From NCBI RefSeq assembly GCF_041380235.1, contig NZ_JBGIYY010000002.1:1-64000 (forward strand): DNA of 64,000 nt, written 5' to 3'. Position 1 is the first letter of the stretch. Each line of letters opens with the position of its first letter. Made by a program: the position numbers and the translations under genes. Origin of the DNA: Glaciecola sp041380235. Lineage in GTDB: Bacteria > Pseudomonadota > Gammaproteobacteria > Enterobacterales > Alteromonadaceae. Of this stretch, positions 16,904 to 26,743 are shown piece after piece. Under the pieces are notes generated by a model. It was not told the DNA's origin. It searched no databases and saw nothing but the letters and a program-made list of their open reading frames with translations.

Positions 16904-17941
16904 TTAAAAGTCAAAGTCTCTGTGAAACTTCGTTTTATATTGGGCTGGCGTTAAACCAGTGCTTTTTTTAAACAGTTTCGCAAACGAAGCAGCGTCTTCA
17001 TATCCGACTTCTAAAGCGAGCGTTTGCGTGTGTTTGTGGCCACTTTCCAAAAGGCGTTTTGCCTGCTCTACGCGAATGGTTTGAATATACTCAATGGGCC
17101 GCATATGCACCCACTGTTGAAACTGCCGATTAAGCGTTCGGGTAGTAGTGTTAACCAGCTCGGCAAGTTCGCTCACTTTTAGAGCCATGCGATAGTTATC
17201 CTCAACATACTCCTGCACTTTGATAATGTGTGCTTGTTGATGCTGTTTTAACAAACGAATATTCGTAAAACCGCTCTGATTCGAGCGGTGCACATCAATA
17301 ACATGCGCCTTGGCTACCTGATTGGCCACATCGCGCCCGCAGTAGCGCTCAATAAGCAGCAAACATAAGTCATGAAATGCAACCCCACCTCCTGCGCAAT
17401 GTACTCGTCCAGATTGCGTGATCATTTGATTTATTTGCAGCTTAACCTGTGGAAACATCTTTGCGAATAAGGAGGCATAGCCCCAATGCGTTGTCGCGTT
17501 CAGCCCATCAAGAAGCCCAGCTTTTGCTAACAAAAACGCACCCGAGCAGTTGCTAGCAACATCGCAATCGCTTTGACTAATGCGAACTAAATGCGGCAAT
17601 AATGCCTGATGCTGCTCTAATACTTTGTGAATAGAGCCTCCAATTGTTGGGATCAATAAGATATCGGTTTCGCTGATATCTTCGATGGCTTGATGGGCAT
17701 TAAGCGTGAGTCGATTAATACATTCGATAGGGCGCTGGTTTAGTGTGGCTAAGCTAACGGTAAAGCGCTGCTGCGGCGGTAAATGATTAAAGCGTTGCCA
17801 AGAAACCCCAGCGAACGAAAACATGTCCATGGCCCCAGTGATGGCTGATGCTAAGGCGCCGTCAAAGCCAACAATGGTTACGTTATATGGTTTGTAGTAA
17901 GGCAAACTTGACCTCTTAGTTAAGATCTTAGGTAAATTCAA
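16904..17941 (-). CDS. GlxA-type AraC-family regulator (DJ-1/PfpI domain)
   Basis: Transcription factor of 345 residues. The N-terminal DJ-1/PfpI-like domain (about 20-190) includes the nucleophile-elbow region VASNCSGAFLLAKAGLLDG and the CAGGGVAFHDL motif. The C-terminal AraC HTH pair lies at about 240-335, with VSELAELVNTTTRTLNRQF and the second helix in LALEVGYEDAASFAKLF. It is divergent from the acyl-CoA dehydrogenase operon across 143 bp, so it likely controls that operon. The family often senses small metabolites, but the ligand here is unknown. Confidence 0.88.
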   Translation of the reverse strand: MNLPKILTKRSSLPYYKPYNVTIVGFDGALASAITGAMDMFSFAGVSWQRFNHLPPQQRFTVSLATLNQRPIECINRLTLNAHQAIEDISETDILLIPTIGGSIHKVLEQHQALLPHLVRISQSDCDVASNCSGAFLLAKAGLLDGLNATTHWGYASLFAKMFPQVKLQINQMITQSGRVHCAGGGVAFHDLCLLLIERYCGRDVANQVAKAHVIDVHRSNQSGFTNIRLLKQHQQAHIIKVQEYVEDNYRMALKVSELAELVNTTTRTLNRQFQQWVHMRPIEYIQTIRVEQAKRLLESGHKHTQTLALEVGYEDAASFAKLFKKSTGLTPAQYKTKFHRDFDF

Positions 17942-18084
17942 CTGACAGACATGTATTCACTGAATAAATAGATGTCTTTTATCACCATAAGAATGGCATA
18001 AATGACACTAAAATGAAATATGTAAGCGCGTTAACATAGGTTTTAACAATTAAGTAAGCATCTACATTTTAAGGTGAGGCACTA

Positions 18085-19890
18085 ATGGCAGCAGATACAT
18101 TAATTCATGATATGGAGCTATCGTTCCAATTATATGACGTACTCAACTGTGAATCTTTGTGTGAACATGAAAAGTTTGCAGACCACAATCGTGAGACCTT
18201 TGATGCAGTAATTGATACTGCTCATAAAATGGCGGCTAACTTGTTTTTGCCGCATAACCACATTGCCGATAAGCAAGAGCCGACATTCGATGGCAAAAAA
18301 GTCAGCATGATCCCCGATGTAAAGGTGGCTTATGATGCGTTCAGAGAAGCCGGCTTTATCGCCGGTCGCTATTCGTTTGAAGACGGCGGTATGCAATTGC
18401 CAGAATCTGTGATGACCGCTGTGTCGGGTTACTTCATGGCCGCAAACCCATCTACTACCGGTTATGGATTTTTAACGGCAGCGGCGATTAATGTTATCAG
18501 CCACTTTGCCAAAGATGAGCTAAAGCAGCAGTTTATGCCGAAAATGCTCACTGGGGATTTTACCGGCACGATGGCCTTAACAGAGCCCCATGCTGGTAGC
18601 TCACTTACTGATATTTTGACCACCGCTGTCAAGCAAGACGACGGTAGCTATCGCATAAAAGGGTCAAAAATCTATATTTCTGGTGGAGAGCATGAGCTGT
18701 CAGACAATATCGTGCACTTAGTATTAGCAAAAATACCAGGCGGCCCTCCCGGAGTAAAAGGGATTTCTTTATTTGTGGTACCTAAATACAGACTCGATGC
18801 CGACGGTAACCCAGCCGATAGAAACGATGTTCAGCTTGCTGGATTGCTACATAAACTGGGCTACAGAGGCACTACATCAACTGCACTCACCTTTGGCGAA
18901 AATGATGATTGTCATGGCTATATTGTGGGCGAAGAACACTTCGGTCTGCGCTATATGTTTATGATGATGAACGAAGCGCGCATTGGCGTAGGCTTTGGAG
19001 CAGCGATGATTGGCTATCGTGGTTACCAATATTCACTCGACTATGCAAAAGACCGCACACAAGGCCGTGTGGCACCCAATAACAAACCTGAAGACGCCGC
19101 CGCGCCGATTATTCTGCACGGCGACGTGAAGCGCATGTTGCTAGCACAAAAAGCATACAGCGAAGGCGGTATGGCTTTGTGCTTATATGGGTCGAACTTG
19201 ATTGATCGCGTCAATACCTGCGCAGACGCAAGCGAAAAAGAGGGCCTGCAAGAACTTCTAGATTTACTCACTCCGGTATTAAAAGCTTGGCCATCAGAAT
19301 ACGGTCCCAAGGCCAATGACTTAGGTATCCAGGTATTAGGCGGCTCTGGCTATACCCGTGAGTATTTTTCTGAGCAGTTTTGGCGTGACAATCGTTTGAA
19401 TCCGATTCATGAAGGAACCAACGGTATTCAAGCGCTAGATTTAACTTTCCGTAAGCTTTGGCAGAAAAATGGTTTAGGTTTAAAGGTTTTACAGCAAGAA
19501 ATTCAGCGCGACTTGTCGGCTATCACTACGCCTGAATCGGCAGCTATGGCGAAAAAATTAGGCATCTACTTAGGCAAACTACATGAGCTACTAAGCCATG
19601 TAGCCGTTGCCCTGCAAAGCGAAAAGCAAGTCACGTTAACCGCAAATGCACAAGCAATGATGAACGCATTTGCCACTATTGTGGTGAGCTGGATTTGGAT
19701 CCGTCAGGCCAGTGTGGCCGAAAAACTGGTGAACAGCGCTGGCAGCGACTCGGCTAAAGCTTTCTATTTGGGCAAAGTGCAGGCTGCAAAATACTTTATG
19801 GATTGGGAGTTGCCAACGATTGAGCGCGACTTACAACTTTTACACAACAACAGCGACGTCTGCGCACAAATGCAAGCAGACTGGTTTTAA
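18085..19890 (+). CDS. acyl-CoA dehydrogenase, 601 aa
   Basis: FAD-dependent acyl-CoA dehydrogenase of the long (about 600-residue) subfamily. Signatures are MALTEPHAGSSLTDI (the FAD/substrate loop), MNEARIGVGFGAAMIGYRGY, and IHEGTNGIQALDLTF with the usual catalytic-glutamate region. An extra C-terminal helical domain (about 470-600) is typical of this subfamily. It introduces a double bond next to the thioester. It starts an operon with an MDR reductase 12 bp on and two SDRs, which suggests breakdown or remodelling of an unusual acyl substrate. AAGGTGAGG precedes ATG 18085. Confidence 0.9.
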   Translation: MAADTLIHDMELSFQLYDVLNCESLCEHEKFADHNRETFDAVIDTAHKMAANLFLPHNHIADKQEPTFDGKKVSMIPDVKVAYDAFREAGFIAGRYSFEDGGMQLPESVMTAVSGYFMAANPSTTGYGFLTAAAINVISHFAKDELKQQFMPKMLTGDFTGTMALTEPHAGSSLTDILTTAVKQDDGSYRIKGSKIYISGGEHELSDNIVHLVLAKIPGGPPGVKGISLFVVPKYRLDADGNPADRNDVQLAGLLHKLGYRGTTSTALTFGENDDCHGYIVGEEHFGLRYMFMMMNEARIGVGFGAAMIGYRGYQYSLDYAKDRTQGRVAPNNKPEDAAAPIILHGDVKRMLLAQKAYSEGGMALCLYGSNLIDRVNTCADASEKEGLQELLDLLTPVLKAWPSEYGPKANDLGIQVLGGSGYTREYFSEQFWRDNRLNPIHEGTNGIQALDLTFRKLWQKNGLGLKVLQQEIQRDLSAITTPESAAMAKKLGIYLGKLHELLSHVAVALQSEKQVTLTANAQAMMNAFATIVVSWIWIRQASVAEKLVNSAGSDSAKAFYLGKVQAAKYFMDWELPTIERDLQLLHNNSDVCAQMQADWF

Positions 19891-19901
19891 GGAGAATGAA
19901 T

Positions 19902-20900
19902 ATGAACAAACAGTGGAAATTAAAATCTCGTCCAGTAGGTGAGCCAACCTTAGAAAATTGGGAATTTAGTGAAGGCGAAGTCCCTAGTATTAGCGATGGC
20001 GAATTACTGGTAAAAGTACACTATGTTTCGTTAGATCCAGCGATGCGCGGTTGGTTAAATGACGCAAAATCGTATATCGAGCCGGTGCAAATTGGTGATG
20101 TTATGCGTGCCGGTACCGTTGGCGAAGTGGTCGAAAGTAAAAACGCACATTTTGCTGTAGGCGATTTTGTGGTTGGGCACGGTGGCGTCCAGCAATATGC
20201 GGTTACCGATGGCAAAGGCGTACATAAGGTCGACCCTAAACTAGCTCCTCTATCTACATATTTAGGGGTGTTGGGCATGCCTGGCATGACCGGTTATTTT
20301 GGTTTACTTAAGTCAGGAGAGCCAAAAGCAGGTGAAACCGTGGTGGTTTCTGGTGCAGCTGGCGCGGTAGGTGGTTTGGTTGGCCAAATCGCAAAGATTA
20401 AAGGATGCCGCGTAGTCGGTATTGCCGGCGGCGAAGCAAAATGTAAGTTTTTGATTGATGAGCTCGGTTTTGATGCGGCTATCGATTACAAAAACGAAAA
20501 CGTAAAAAAAGCCCTGAAACAAGCATGTCCAGAAGGTATTGATGTATTTTTTGACAATGTTGGCGGCGATATTCTAGATGATGTCTTAACTCGTATAAAC
20601 TTTAAAGCGCGCATTGTTATTTGTGGCGCGATTAGCCAATACAATAATACGACCCCAGTGAAAGGTCCTTCAAACTATCTGTCGTTATTAGTCAATCGCG
20701 CTCGCATGGAAGGTATTGTGGTATTTGACAACATTAAAGAATACCCCGTTGCGATGAAAGAAATCGGTGGCTGGATCCAGTCCGGCGAAATGAAAGTCAA
20801 AGAGCATATTGTTGACGGCATAGAAACCTTTCCAGATACCCTAATGATGCTGTTTAAAGGCGAAAACTTTGGCAAGCTTATGTTGAAAGTAGGGGAGTAA
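19902..20900 (+). CDS. zinc-free MDR-family NADP-dependent oxidoreductase (CurA/PTGR type)
   Basis: Medium-chain reductase of 332 residues resembling bacterial CurA and prostaglandin/leukotriene reductases. It reduces C=C bonds of enones or oxidises the matching alcohols. The N-terminal catalytic part has VSLDPAMRGWL and PGMTGYFGLL. The Rossmann dinucleotide motif GAAGAVGGLVGQIAK is followed by a Lys in the NADP-binding GGEAKCKFL. Zinc ligands are absent. ATG 19902 is chosen over the ATG six bases earlier because GGAG (19891-19894) is then at normal spacing. It is the second gene of the acyl-CoA dehydrogenase operon. Confidence 0.88.
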   Translation: MNKQWKLKSRPVGEPTLENWEFSEGEVPSISDGELLVKVHYVSLDPAMRGWLNDAKSYIEPVQIGDVMRAGTVGEVVESKNAHFAVGDFVVGHGGVQQYAVTDGKGVHKVDPKLAPLSTYLGVLGMPGMTGYFGLLKSGEPKAGETVVVSGAAGAVGGLVGQIAKIKGCRVVGIAGGEAKCKFLIDELGFDAAIDYKNENVKKALKQACPEGIDVFFDNVGGDILDDVLTRINFKARIVICGAISQYNNTTPVKGPSNYLSLLVNRARMEGIVVFDNIKEYPVAMKEIGGWIQSGEMKVKEHIVDGIETFPDTLMMLFKGENFGKLMLKVGE

Positions 20901-20902
20901 TT

Positions 20903-21670
20903 ATGGGCCATCCTGCAGCAAACGTTGAAGGTAAAAAAATACTCATCACAGGAGGCGCCTCTGGAATAGGCGCCGCTAGTGCACTATTACTTGCCGAGCG
21001 TGGCGCAAAAGTGGTCATTGCCGATTTATCAGAGCAAGCTGGAAACGAGGTTGCTGAACAAGCTTCAGCTAAAGGCCAAAGCATTGTTTTCCATAAAGTG
21101 GATGTGGCAGACGGCGAATCAGTAAGGGCTTTATTTGCATTTGCAATGGAGCAATTGGGCGGTTTAGACGTGGTGTTAAATAATGCGGGTATCGACCATA
21201 AACCCGCTCCTATGCATGAACTGAGCGACGATGATTTTGATCGCAACATTGCGGTTAATCTAAAGGGCGTTTGGCACTGCATGCGCGCTGCTATTCCTTG
21301 TCTATTGCCTAAAGGTGGTCATGTTATTAACGTTGCATCGGTAGCCGGCCTTCGTTCTTCACCCATGATCTCTGCCTACAGTGCGTCTAAACATGGCGTT
21401 ATGGGGCTAACAAAATCAGCTGCTATCGAGTATGCAAAAGCGAACATCCGTTTTAATGCGGTGTGTCCGAGCTTTACCGATACGCCTATGGTGCAAAATA
21501 CTTTGGCGCAATTAGACGAACGAGCACAAAACGCCATTATAAAAGCAAGTCCTATGCGTCGACTAGGAAGAGTCGAAGAGATATCGGGCGCTGTCGCATG
21601 GTTGTGCAGCGACGAGAGCAGCTTTATGAATGGGCATGCCTTTACGCTAGATGGCGGCATGTTGGCCTAA
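20903..21670 (+). CDS. short-chain dehydrogenase/reductase (SDR)
   Basis: Classical SDR of 255 residues. The cofactor motif GGASGIGAASALLL is near residue 15, followed by NNAGIDH, the catalytic Ser in NVASVAG, YSASKHG with the catalytic Tyr and Lys, and a C-terminal LDGGMLA. An acidic Asp after the second strand (VVIADLSE) suggests NAD rather than NADP. The start lies 2 bp after the preceding stop, so the genes are co-transcribed. It probably oxidises a hydroxyacyl intermediate in the pathway of the neighbouring acyl-CoA dehydrogenase. The exact substrate is unknown. Confidence 0.88.
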   Translation: MGHPAANVEGKKILITGGASGIGAASALLLAERGAKVVIADLSEQAGNEVAEQASAKGQSIVFHKVDVADGESVRALFAFAMEQLGGLDVVLNNAGIDHKPAPMHELSDDDFDRNIAVNLKGVWHCMRAAIPCLLPKGGHVINVASVAGLRSSPMISAYSASKHGVMGLTKSAAIEYAKANIRFNAVCPSFTDTPMVQNTLAQLDERAQNAIIKASPMRRLGRVEEISGAVAWLCSDESSFMNGHAFTLDGGMLA

Positions 21671-21756
21671 ATTGATACTGCAGCGCATAACGATGTATTA
21701 ATGATCAGTTGTTATGCAATAGTGGTGAACTCAGCAAATGTAGCGGAGATAATAAG

Positions 21757-22518
21757 ATGAAAGATTTATTTGATTTAAGCGGCAGAGTGGCAGTCGTAAC
21801 CGGTGCTAGCCGCGGGATTGGCGAGTCGATTGCGCGTTTGTTAGCCGACAAAGGTGCTCACGTTATAGTATCGAGCCGTAAACTAGAAGCCTGTGAAGAA
21901 GTGGCGCAAAGCATTCGAGAAAACGGCGGTAAAGCAAGTGCATTTGCTTGTCATGTAGGTGAGATGGAGCAAATTTCGGCCTTGTTCGAGCACATTAAGA
22001 GTGAGTTTGGCAAAATTGATATTTTGGTAAACAATGCTGCCGCTAATCCGTACTTTGGGCACATTCTAGATACCGACTTAGCAGCATATAGCAAAACAGT
22101 TGATGTCAATATTCGCGGATATTTCTTTATGTCGACCGAAGCGGGCAAAATGATGCGTGAACAGGGCAGCGGTGTGATTTTAAACACTGCGTCAGTAAAT
22201 GGCGTAACTCCGGGCGATATGCAGGGTATTTATAGTGTAACTAAAGCCGCCGTCATCAGCATGACCAAAGCCTTTGCCAAAGAATGCGGTAGGCATAACA
22301 TTCGGGTAAATGCCTTGTTGCCAGGCTTAACCGATACAAAGTTCGCCTCGGCGTTAACCACGAACGATCATATTCTGAAAACAGCGCTTAAACAGATCCC
22401 GTTGGGCCGTGTAGCTCACCCTGACGAAATGGCTGGAACGGTTCTTTATTTGGTGTCAGATGCCTCTAGTTTTACAACAGGGGCATGCGTGATCGTTGAC
22501 GGCGGGATGATCGCTTAG
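21757..22518 (+). CDS. short-chain dehydrogenase/reductase (SDR), second copy
   Basis: Classical SDR of 253 residues. TGASRGIGESIARLL binds the nucleotide, with NNAAANPYFG, a Ser in NTASVNG, and YSVTKAAV with Tyr and Lys. It ends in VDGGMIA. The Arg-Lys after strand two (VSSRKLEA) favours NADPH. The start is set at ATG 21757 because the family begins there and CGGAG lies upstream. An 86-bp gap separates it from the first SDR. The two SDRs differ in predicted cofactor, so they probably act on different steps. A clear terminator follows. Confidence 0.87.
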   Translation: MKDLFDLSGRVAVVTGASRGIGESIARLLADKGAHVIVSSRKLEACEEVAQSIRENGGKASAFACHVGEMEQISALFEHIKSEFGKIDILVNNAAANPYFGHILDTDLAAYSKTVDVNIRGYFFMSTEAGKMMREQGSGVILNTASVNGVTPGDMQGIYSVTKAAVISMTKAFAKECGRHNIRVNALLPGLTDTKFASALTTNDHILKTALKQIPLGRVAHPDEMAGTVLYLVSDASSFTTGACVIVDGGMIA

Positions 22519-22538
22519 CCATGCATGACATATAAAAG

Positions 22539-22562
22539 CGCAGGTCTAACCTGCGTTTTTTT
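22539..22562 (+). terminator. rho-independent terminator
   Basis: Stem CGCAGGT (22539-22545) pairs with ACCTGCG (22549-22555), then seven T. It closes the acyl-CoA dehydrogenase operon. Confidence 0.85.
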
Positions 22563-22599
22563 GTAAACATCACCGAAGACTACCTAGAGGACCAACTGC

Positions 22600-23064
22600 A
22601 TGGCAAAAAGTACACAAATTATTGAGCAGCACGTGCCCAAAGCAAAATTAGTTGGTAAGGCCAGACTCAAAGTTCTATTTTGGAATGTATATGACTCAGA
22701 ACTCTATGCTCAAGATGGGGTATGGACTCCTGATCAGCCTTTTGCGCTTTCACTCCAATATTTGCGCGACCTTCAAGGTAGAGACATCGCCAAACGCTCA
22801 ATCGAAGAAATGCGTAAGCAGGGTTTTAGCGATGAAGTGGCAATGACACGTTGGCACGACACATTGCTCAACATCATCCCAAACGTCAGTAATAACTCTA
22901 CCGTCGTGGGCATTCAAGATGCCAATAAAAGCACTATTTTATATCATAACGATAACCTGCTAGGTGAAGTCTCTGAGCCGCTGTTTACTGAATGGTTTTT
23001 CAATATTTGGTTGGGAGAAAAAACGTCTCAGCCGGCACTTCGTAGACAGTTGCTTGGAGCTTAG
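22600..23064 (+). CDS. chalcone isomerase-like domain protein
   Basis: Protein of 154 residues resembling the bacterial chalcone-isomerase-like family. The pattern GKARLKVLFWNVYDSELYA is the usual first strands, followed by FALSLQYLRDLQGRDIAKRS and a C-terminal FTEWFFNIWLGE. Most relatives carry a signal peptide; here ATG 22600 starts close to the domain without an obvious one. Bacterial members are mostly uncharacterised, so no reaction is assigned. It lies on its own after the operon terminator. Confidence 0.7.
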   Translation: MAKSTQIIEQHVPKAKLVGKARLKVLFWNVYDSELYAQDGVWTPDQPFALSLQYLRDLQGRDIAKRSIEEMRKQGFSDEVAMTRWHDTLLNIIPNVSNNSTVVGIQDANKSTILYHNDNLLGEVSEPLFTEWFFNIWLGEKTSQPALRRQLLGA

Positions 23065-23143
23065 TATGCAATAACTAATGCATTGCATTTTTTATTAGCG
23101 TAGTCTTTAAACATCAAAAAAAGCGTAGACTTAGAGTGTTTTT

Positions 23144-23425
23144 ATGAATGTAGACAAGGCAAAAAAACTTATCGCAAAGCAGGTTAAAAAAGGCGATAAA
23201 GGCTATCCGAAGATTGCTATAGAATATTTCGGAGCAAGCACCGAATGTGCAACTCACGTCGCGCTAAGATTTACCTTAGAAGAGGGCGCGGAAGTACAAG
23301 AAGAAGTGTTCTCTAGCAAAACTGACGTCCGTGAGAGCGAAGTGATTCAATCAGCGATTGTAAAAGTTATTCAGCGAGCAGATGCTAAGACGGTTGTCGA
23401 AGTACAGGGCGTTTCAGCCTTGTAA
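23144..23425 (+). CDS. conserved-looking hypothetical protein, 93 aa
   Basis: Small soluble protein with a Lys-rich N-terminus (several KK pairs within the first 22 residues). It is followed by an alternating pattern that suggests a mixed alpha/beta fold. It has one Cys and no membrane segment. I cannot name the family. The start ATG 23144 lies after a purine-poor leader. A bidirectional hairpin terminator follows about 70 bp after its stop, which supports a real transcription unit. Confidence 0.6.
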   Translation: MNVDKAKKLIAKQVKKGDKGYPKIAIEYFGASTECATHVALRFTLEEGAEVQEEVFSSKTDVRESEVIQSAIVKVIQRADAKTVVEVQGVSAL

Positions 23426-23493
23426 AAATGTAATATGAGTCGATAAGTAATCGTTTAGCTTCATAACTGAATAAAAGCACACAATAGCTAATC

Positions 23494-23530
23494 AAACAAA
23501 GACCCCCATGTGTGGAGTCTTTGTTTAAAT
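23494..23530. terminator. bidirectional terminator hairpin
   Basis: AAACAAAGAC (23494-23503) pairs with GTCTTTGTTT (23517-23526). It lies between convergent genes and can serve the 93-aa gene and the leftward chemoreceptor gene. Confidence 0.75.
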
Positions 23531-23572
23531 TAACAAATACGTCTTTAATTTATTATCAATGAATCGGTGGTT

Positions 23573-25498
23573 TTAGGATCTTCTAGTATAGCCCGTAAGC
23601 TTGTCTTGCATTTGTTGCGCTAGCGTCGATAGTTCGTCACACATTGCTTTCATATCACTAGCGCTGCTTAGGTTCTCTTCGCTAATGATGTGCACTTTAT
23701 CAATGCTTCTTTTAATTTCCATCGAGACTTCTTTTTGTTGACTAGCCATGCTTGAAGTGGCGCTGTTAAGCACTCTAATTTCATCAACAGCAACCAAAGC
23801 TTGTTGTAACACTTCTCCCGTTCTCGATGTTGATTGAACGGTTTCAAGCGCCGACTCTTTATTACTAGCCATCGCCATAGAGGCTTCTTTACTGCCAGCC
23901 TGTAACTTTTCAATCATTTTTCTAATTTCTTCAGTTGATGTTTGTGTGCGGCTAGCAAGTGATCTTACTTCGTCAGCCACAACGGCGAATCCTCGGCCTT
24001 GCTCACCCGCGCGCGCGGCCTCTATAGCAGCGTTAAGTGCTAGTAAATTAGTTTGTTCGGCAATATTGCGGATTACTTCCATTACACCACTAATCTCTTC
24101 ACTTGAGCGGGCAAGATCTTCAATTACCAGCACTGAGCTTTCAGTTTTTTCTGCCTGACCTTTAATGTCAATTATTGTATTGTTTAGGGTTTGTACACTG
24201 AGATTCGTTTCTTTGTCTGCGCTTGCAGCAGCAAAGTCAGCTTTGTTAGTGTTCTCTTCAACAGCAATCGCTTTTTCTTCTAAAAGTGACGCAGAATGGT
24301 TAACAGAGTTAACTTCTTCAGATAATTTATTGACTGATGTTTGAGTTGTGCTCGCTAGCGCATTTAGGGCAAAGGTTTTTTCAATTAACTTGTGAGCAGT
24401 TGATTCTACGTCCGTTATTGTCTCTTGAACTTTCGCAAAAAGTTTGTTTAGTTCTTTACCCATTTGTCCAAATTCATCATTTTGTTCTTCACTAAACCTC
24501 AGAGTTAAATCGTTGTTGCCACTTGAAATTCCCCTTATTGAAGCCGTGTATTGCTCAATACGCTGGCCCACTATTTTTTTCAATAAAAAGAATACGGTTA
24601 TAAGAATGAAAATGCCAGTTATTAGTTGTTCGCCGGCTACCCATAAAACAGCACTAAAAATAGTATCTGAGACTTCAGTTGAGTCTGCAGCAAAAATAAT
24701 GTTATATCCCCACTTATCAAACCTAACCTCAGTTATTTCCCAACCCTCTCGATTTTCTATTGCTTGAGAAACCTGTTCTATTGACATGTGGTCAGAATGA
24801 GACCGAATATTATTGTTGCCATCAACTAAGGCAATAAAGCCATTGTTTAAAATCCGACTGGTTTCTATCGTTTTTGATATTGCTTCAAGATCGGCTGAAT
24901 AACCAACGTACCAAATTCCGATGGTTATTCCTGCATCGTTTTTCATTGGTGCATACCCTGTCAAAAACGGATTTCCTAAAATATCAACTGCGCCAAAATA
25001 TGCGTTGCCTTTATTTATTTCCTGAATAGCTTTTCCTGTTGAACTAAGGGTTGTACCAATAGCTCGCTGCCCATTGTTAATTACATTTGTACTTATTCGG
25101 ACGTAATCTTGACCTGTTTTGCTGAAAATTGTAGCAGTGCCGTCCATAATATCGGTGAGGCCGTCTACTAATTCAAAGTTATTGCCTTGCGGCGTATCGC
25201 CAATCACTATGTTATTAGCGCGTATTCCATTTACATCAACCGTGCCGCTTATTTTTACTTGACCTAGTTCTGTGCTCATTTTTTTGAGCAGACGCATACT
25301 GTTTTGCACACGTTCGGCCATGATAAGATCGGTGGTGTTTAAAAGGTCGTGTATATGAGACTTTTGTTTACTAATTTGGTCATCAATGTTTTGTTGAATT
25401 TTATTAGCATTATCTATGCCGGTGAATGTGGCCAATATGATCACAAATGCTAATATTACTGTCGCCACTGAATAGAAAAATTTCTGCTGTATTGTCAT
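23573..25498 (-). CDS. methyl-accepting chemotaxis protein with Cache sensor
   Basis: Transmembrane chemoreceptor of 641 residues. TM1 is about residues 9-28 and TM2 about 285-305. The periplasmic part (30-280) has the look of a Cache_3/Cache_2 double sensor (for example TIFSKTGQDYVRISTNV and GIWYVGYSADLEAI). A HAMP domain follows, then a signalling hairpin whose tip reads AEQTNLLALNAAIEAARAGE. It sits beside and on the same strand as a DcaP-like porin, so it may sense the solute that the porin admits. It ends without a CheR-tethering pentapeptide. Confidence 0.92.
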   Translation of the reverse strand: MTIQQKFFYSVATVILAFVIILATFTGIDNANKIQQNIDDQISKQKSHIHDLLNTTDLIMAERVQNSMRLLKKMSTELGQVKISGTVDVNGIRANNIVIGDTPQGNNFELVDGLTDIMDGTATIFSKTGQDYVRISTNVINNGQRAIGTTLSSTGKAIQEINKGNAYFGAVDILGNPFLTGYAPMKNDAGITIGIWYVGYSADLEAISKTIETSRILNNGFIALVDGNNNIRSHSDHMSIEQVSQAIENREGWEITEVRFDKWGYNIIFAADSTEVSDTIFSAVLWVAGEQLITGIFILITVFFLLKKIVGQRIEQYTASIRGISSGNNDLTLRFSEEQNDEFGQMGKELNKLFAKVQETITDVESTAHKLIEKTFALNALASTTQTSVNKLSEEVNSVNHSASLLEEKAIAVEENTNKADFAAASADKETNLSVQTLNNTIIDIKGQAEKTESSVLVIEDLARSSEEISGVMEVIRNIAEQTNLLALNAAIEAARAGEQGRGFAVVADEVRSLASRTQTSTEEIRKMIEKLQAGSKEASMAMASNKESALETVQSTSRTGEVLQQALVAVDEIRVLNSATSSMASQQKEVSMEIKRSIDKVHIISEENLSSASDMKAMCDELSTLAQQMQDKLTGYTRRS

Positions 25499-25576
25499 GG
25501 TTTATGCCTTGTGATTTTAACTATTAGTTTAATTAAATGTTCGTTCAAAAGAATGTGTGCTGTAGCGTAAATGTTT

Positions 25577-26743
25577 TCAAAAACTATACTTAGCCATAAA
25601 TTGTAAGCGGGTCATATCACCACTTATACCCGATTCAATTTCACGGTTAGCTCTTTTTATTTCGGCACCGAATGTAATTTTTGCTACAGGGGAGTACATG
25701 ATATTGGCACTAACACTATAAGTGCTTTGAGTGGCTGTTGCCCCTGTCAGGGCAATGTCATTATCAACAGACAAAGCAGCAAACATAAAATTGCTTCTGA
25801 TCTTTCCAGACCATACCTTTCTGTAGGCTATCGTAAAACCGCTTGATTCGATTGCAGATAGGTTCGAGTTACTATCTAATACAGCTCCATTGCTGGCATT
25901 AATAGCTAAATAGCGACCTAAACCGATACCACTGGTAAAGGATATTCGCAGGTCATCCCTATCTCCCACATAAATTTTTGAATTCATACTAATGCCGTAT
26001 GAAGACGCGCTTTCGTCTATTGTTGCTGTTTCATAACTTAGTTGACGTAAAAGCGTGGCGACTGAGAAATGTCCCCAATCTGCCTTATGGGTATATCGTA
26101 CGACGGCATCAGGAATAAAACCATCGTCTGATACTATGCGTGCACCGCCACCAAATGGTGTAATTGTTGACTCAGAATTTTCTAAGGCAAATTCCCATGC
26201 CCCTGTTTGGTAACGCAATAATGCTTGGCGGTTGAATGCAATGCCGTCGGGTACACCGATAAAATCAACGCTTTCGGGCAAGGTTTTTATGTCTTGAAAT
26301 GTTGTCCAGGTTTGTCCTATCGTCCATCCGCTGTATTCAACAAACGCATGTCGAATTCGAGGCACATACGAGTTACTGACTCTTTCATTACCACCAGGCG
26401 TTACTAAAAAATCTAACTCGAATATACCTTTAATAATGTTGTTATTTCCAGCATCGGTTGTGCTGGTAAAGCGAAAACGAGTTTGCTTTGCATGAGCATC
26501 AAATTGAGTACTCTCTTTTACGCCTCCAACAGGAGTCGCACCAGGTACATAAAAGTCTCGGCCTAAACTTTGTGCCGGTAGTGTGCCATTGGAATAATTA
26601 CTAAATAATGCATCAACTTTTATTGAACCCGTCAAACCGAACTCGGTGTCCGATATTAGGTCAGCGTTTGCATTTGCGCTTAGCATTAAAGCGCCGATCG
26701 TAGTGCCTAAAAACGTATGAACCTTTATTTTTGAGTAGTACAT
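25577..26743 (-). CDS. DcaP-like outer-membrane porin
   Basis: Outer-membrane protein of 388 residues with a signal peptide (MYYSKIKVH..., cleavage near ANAN-A at about 28). The mature protein shows alternating beta strands and ends in Phe (KYSF), the usual signal for BAM insertion. RFRFTSTTD, GWTIGQTWTTFQD and RQALLRYQTG are typical of the DcaP/alginate-porin-like trimeric channels that pass organic acids or peptides. AAGG lies upstream of ATG 26743. Gene order (porin then chemoreceptor, 78 bp apart) suggests shared control. The substrate is unknown. Confidence 0.8.
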   Translation of the reverse strand: MYYSKIKVHTFLGTTIGALMLSANANADLISDTEFGLTGSIKVDALFSNYSNGTLPAQSLGRDFYVPGATPVGGVKESTQFDAHAKQTRFRFTSTTDAGNNNIIKGIFELDFLVTPGGNERVSNSYVPRIRHAFVEYSGWTIGQTWTTFQDIKTLPESVDFIGVPDGIAFNRQALLRYQTGAWEFALENSESTITPFGGGARIVSDDGFIPDAVVRYTHKADWGHFSVATLLRQLSYETATIDESASSYGISMNSKIYVGDRDDLRISFTSGIGLGRYLAINASNGAVLDSNSNLSAIESSGFTIAYRKVWSGKIRSNFMFAALSVDNDIALTGATATQSTYSVSANIMYSPVAKITFGAEIKRANREIESGISGDMTRLQFMAKYSF

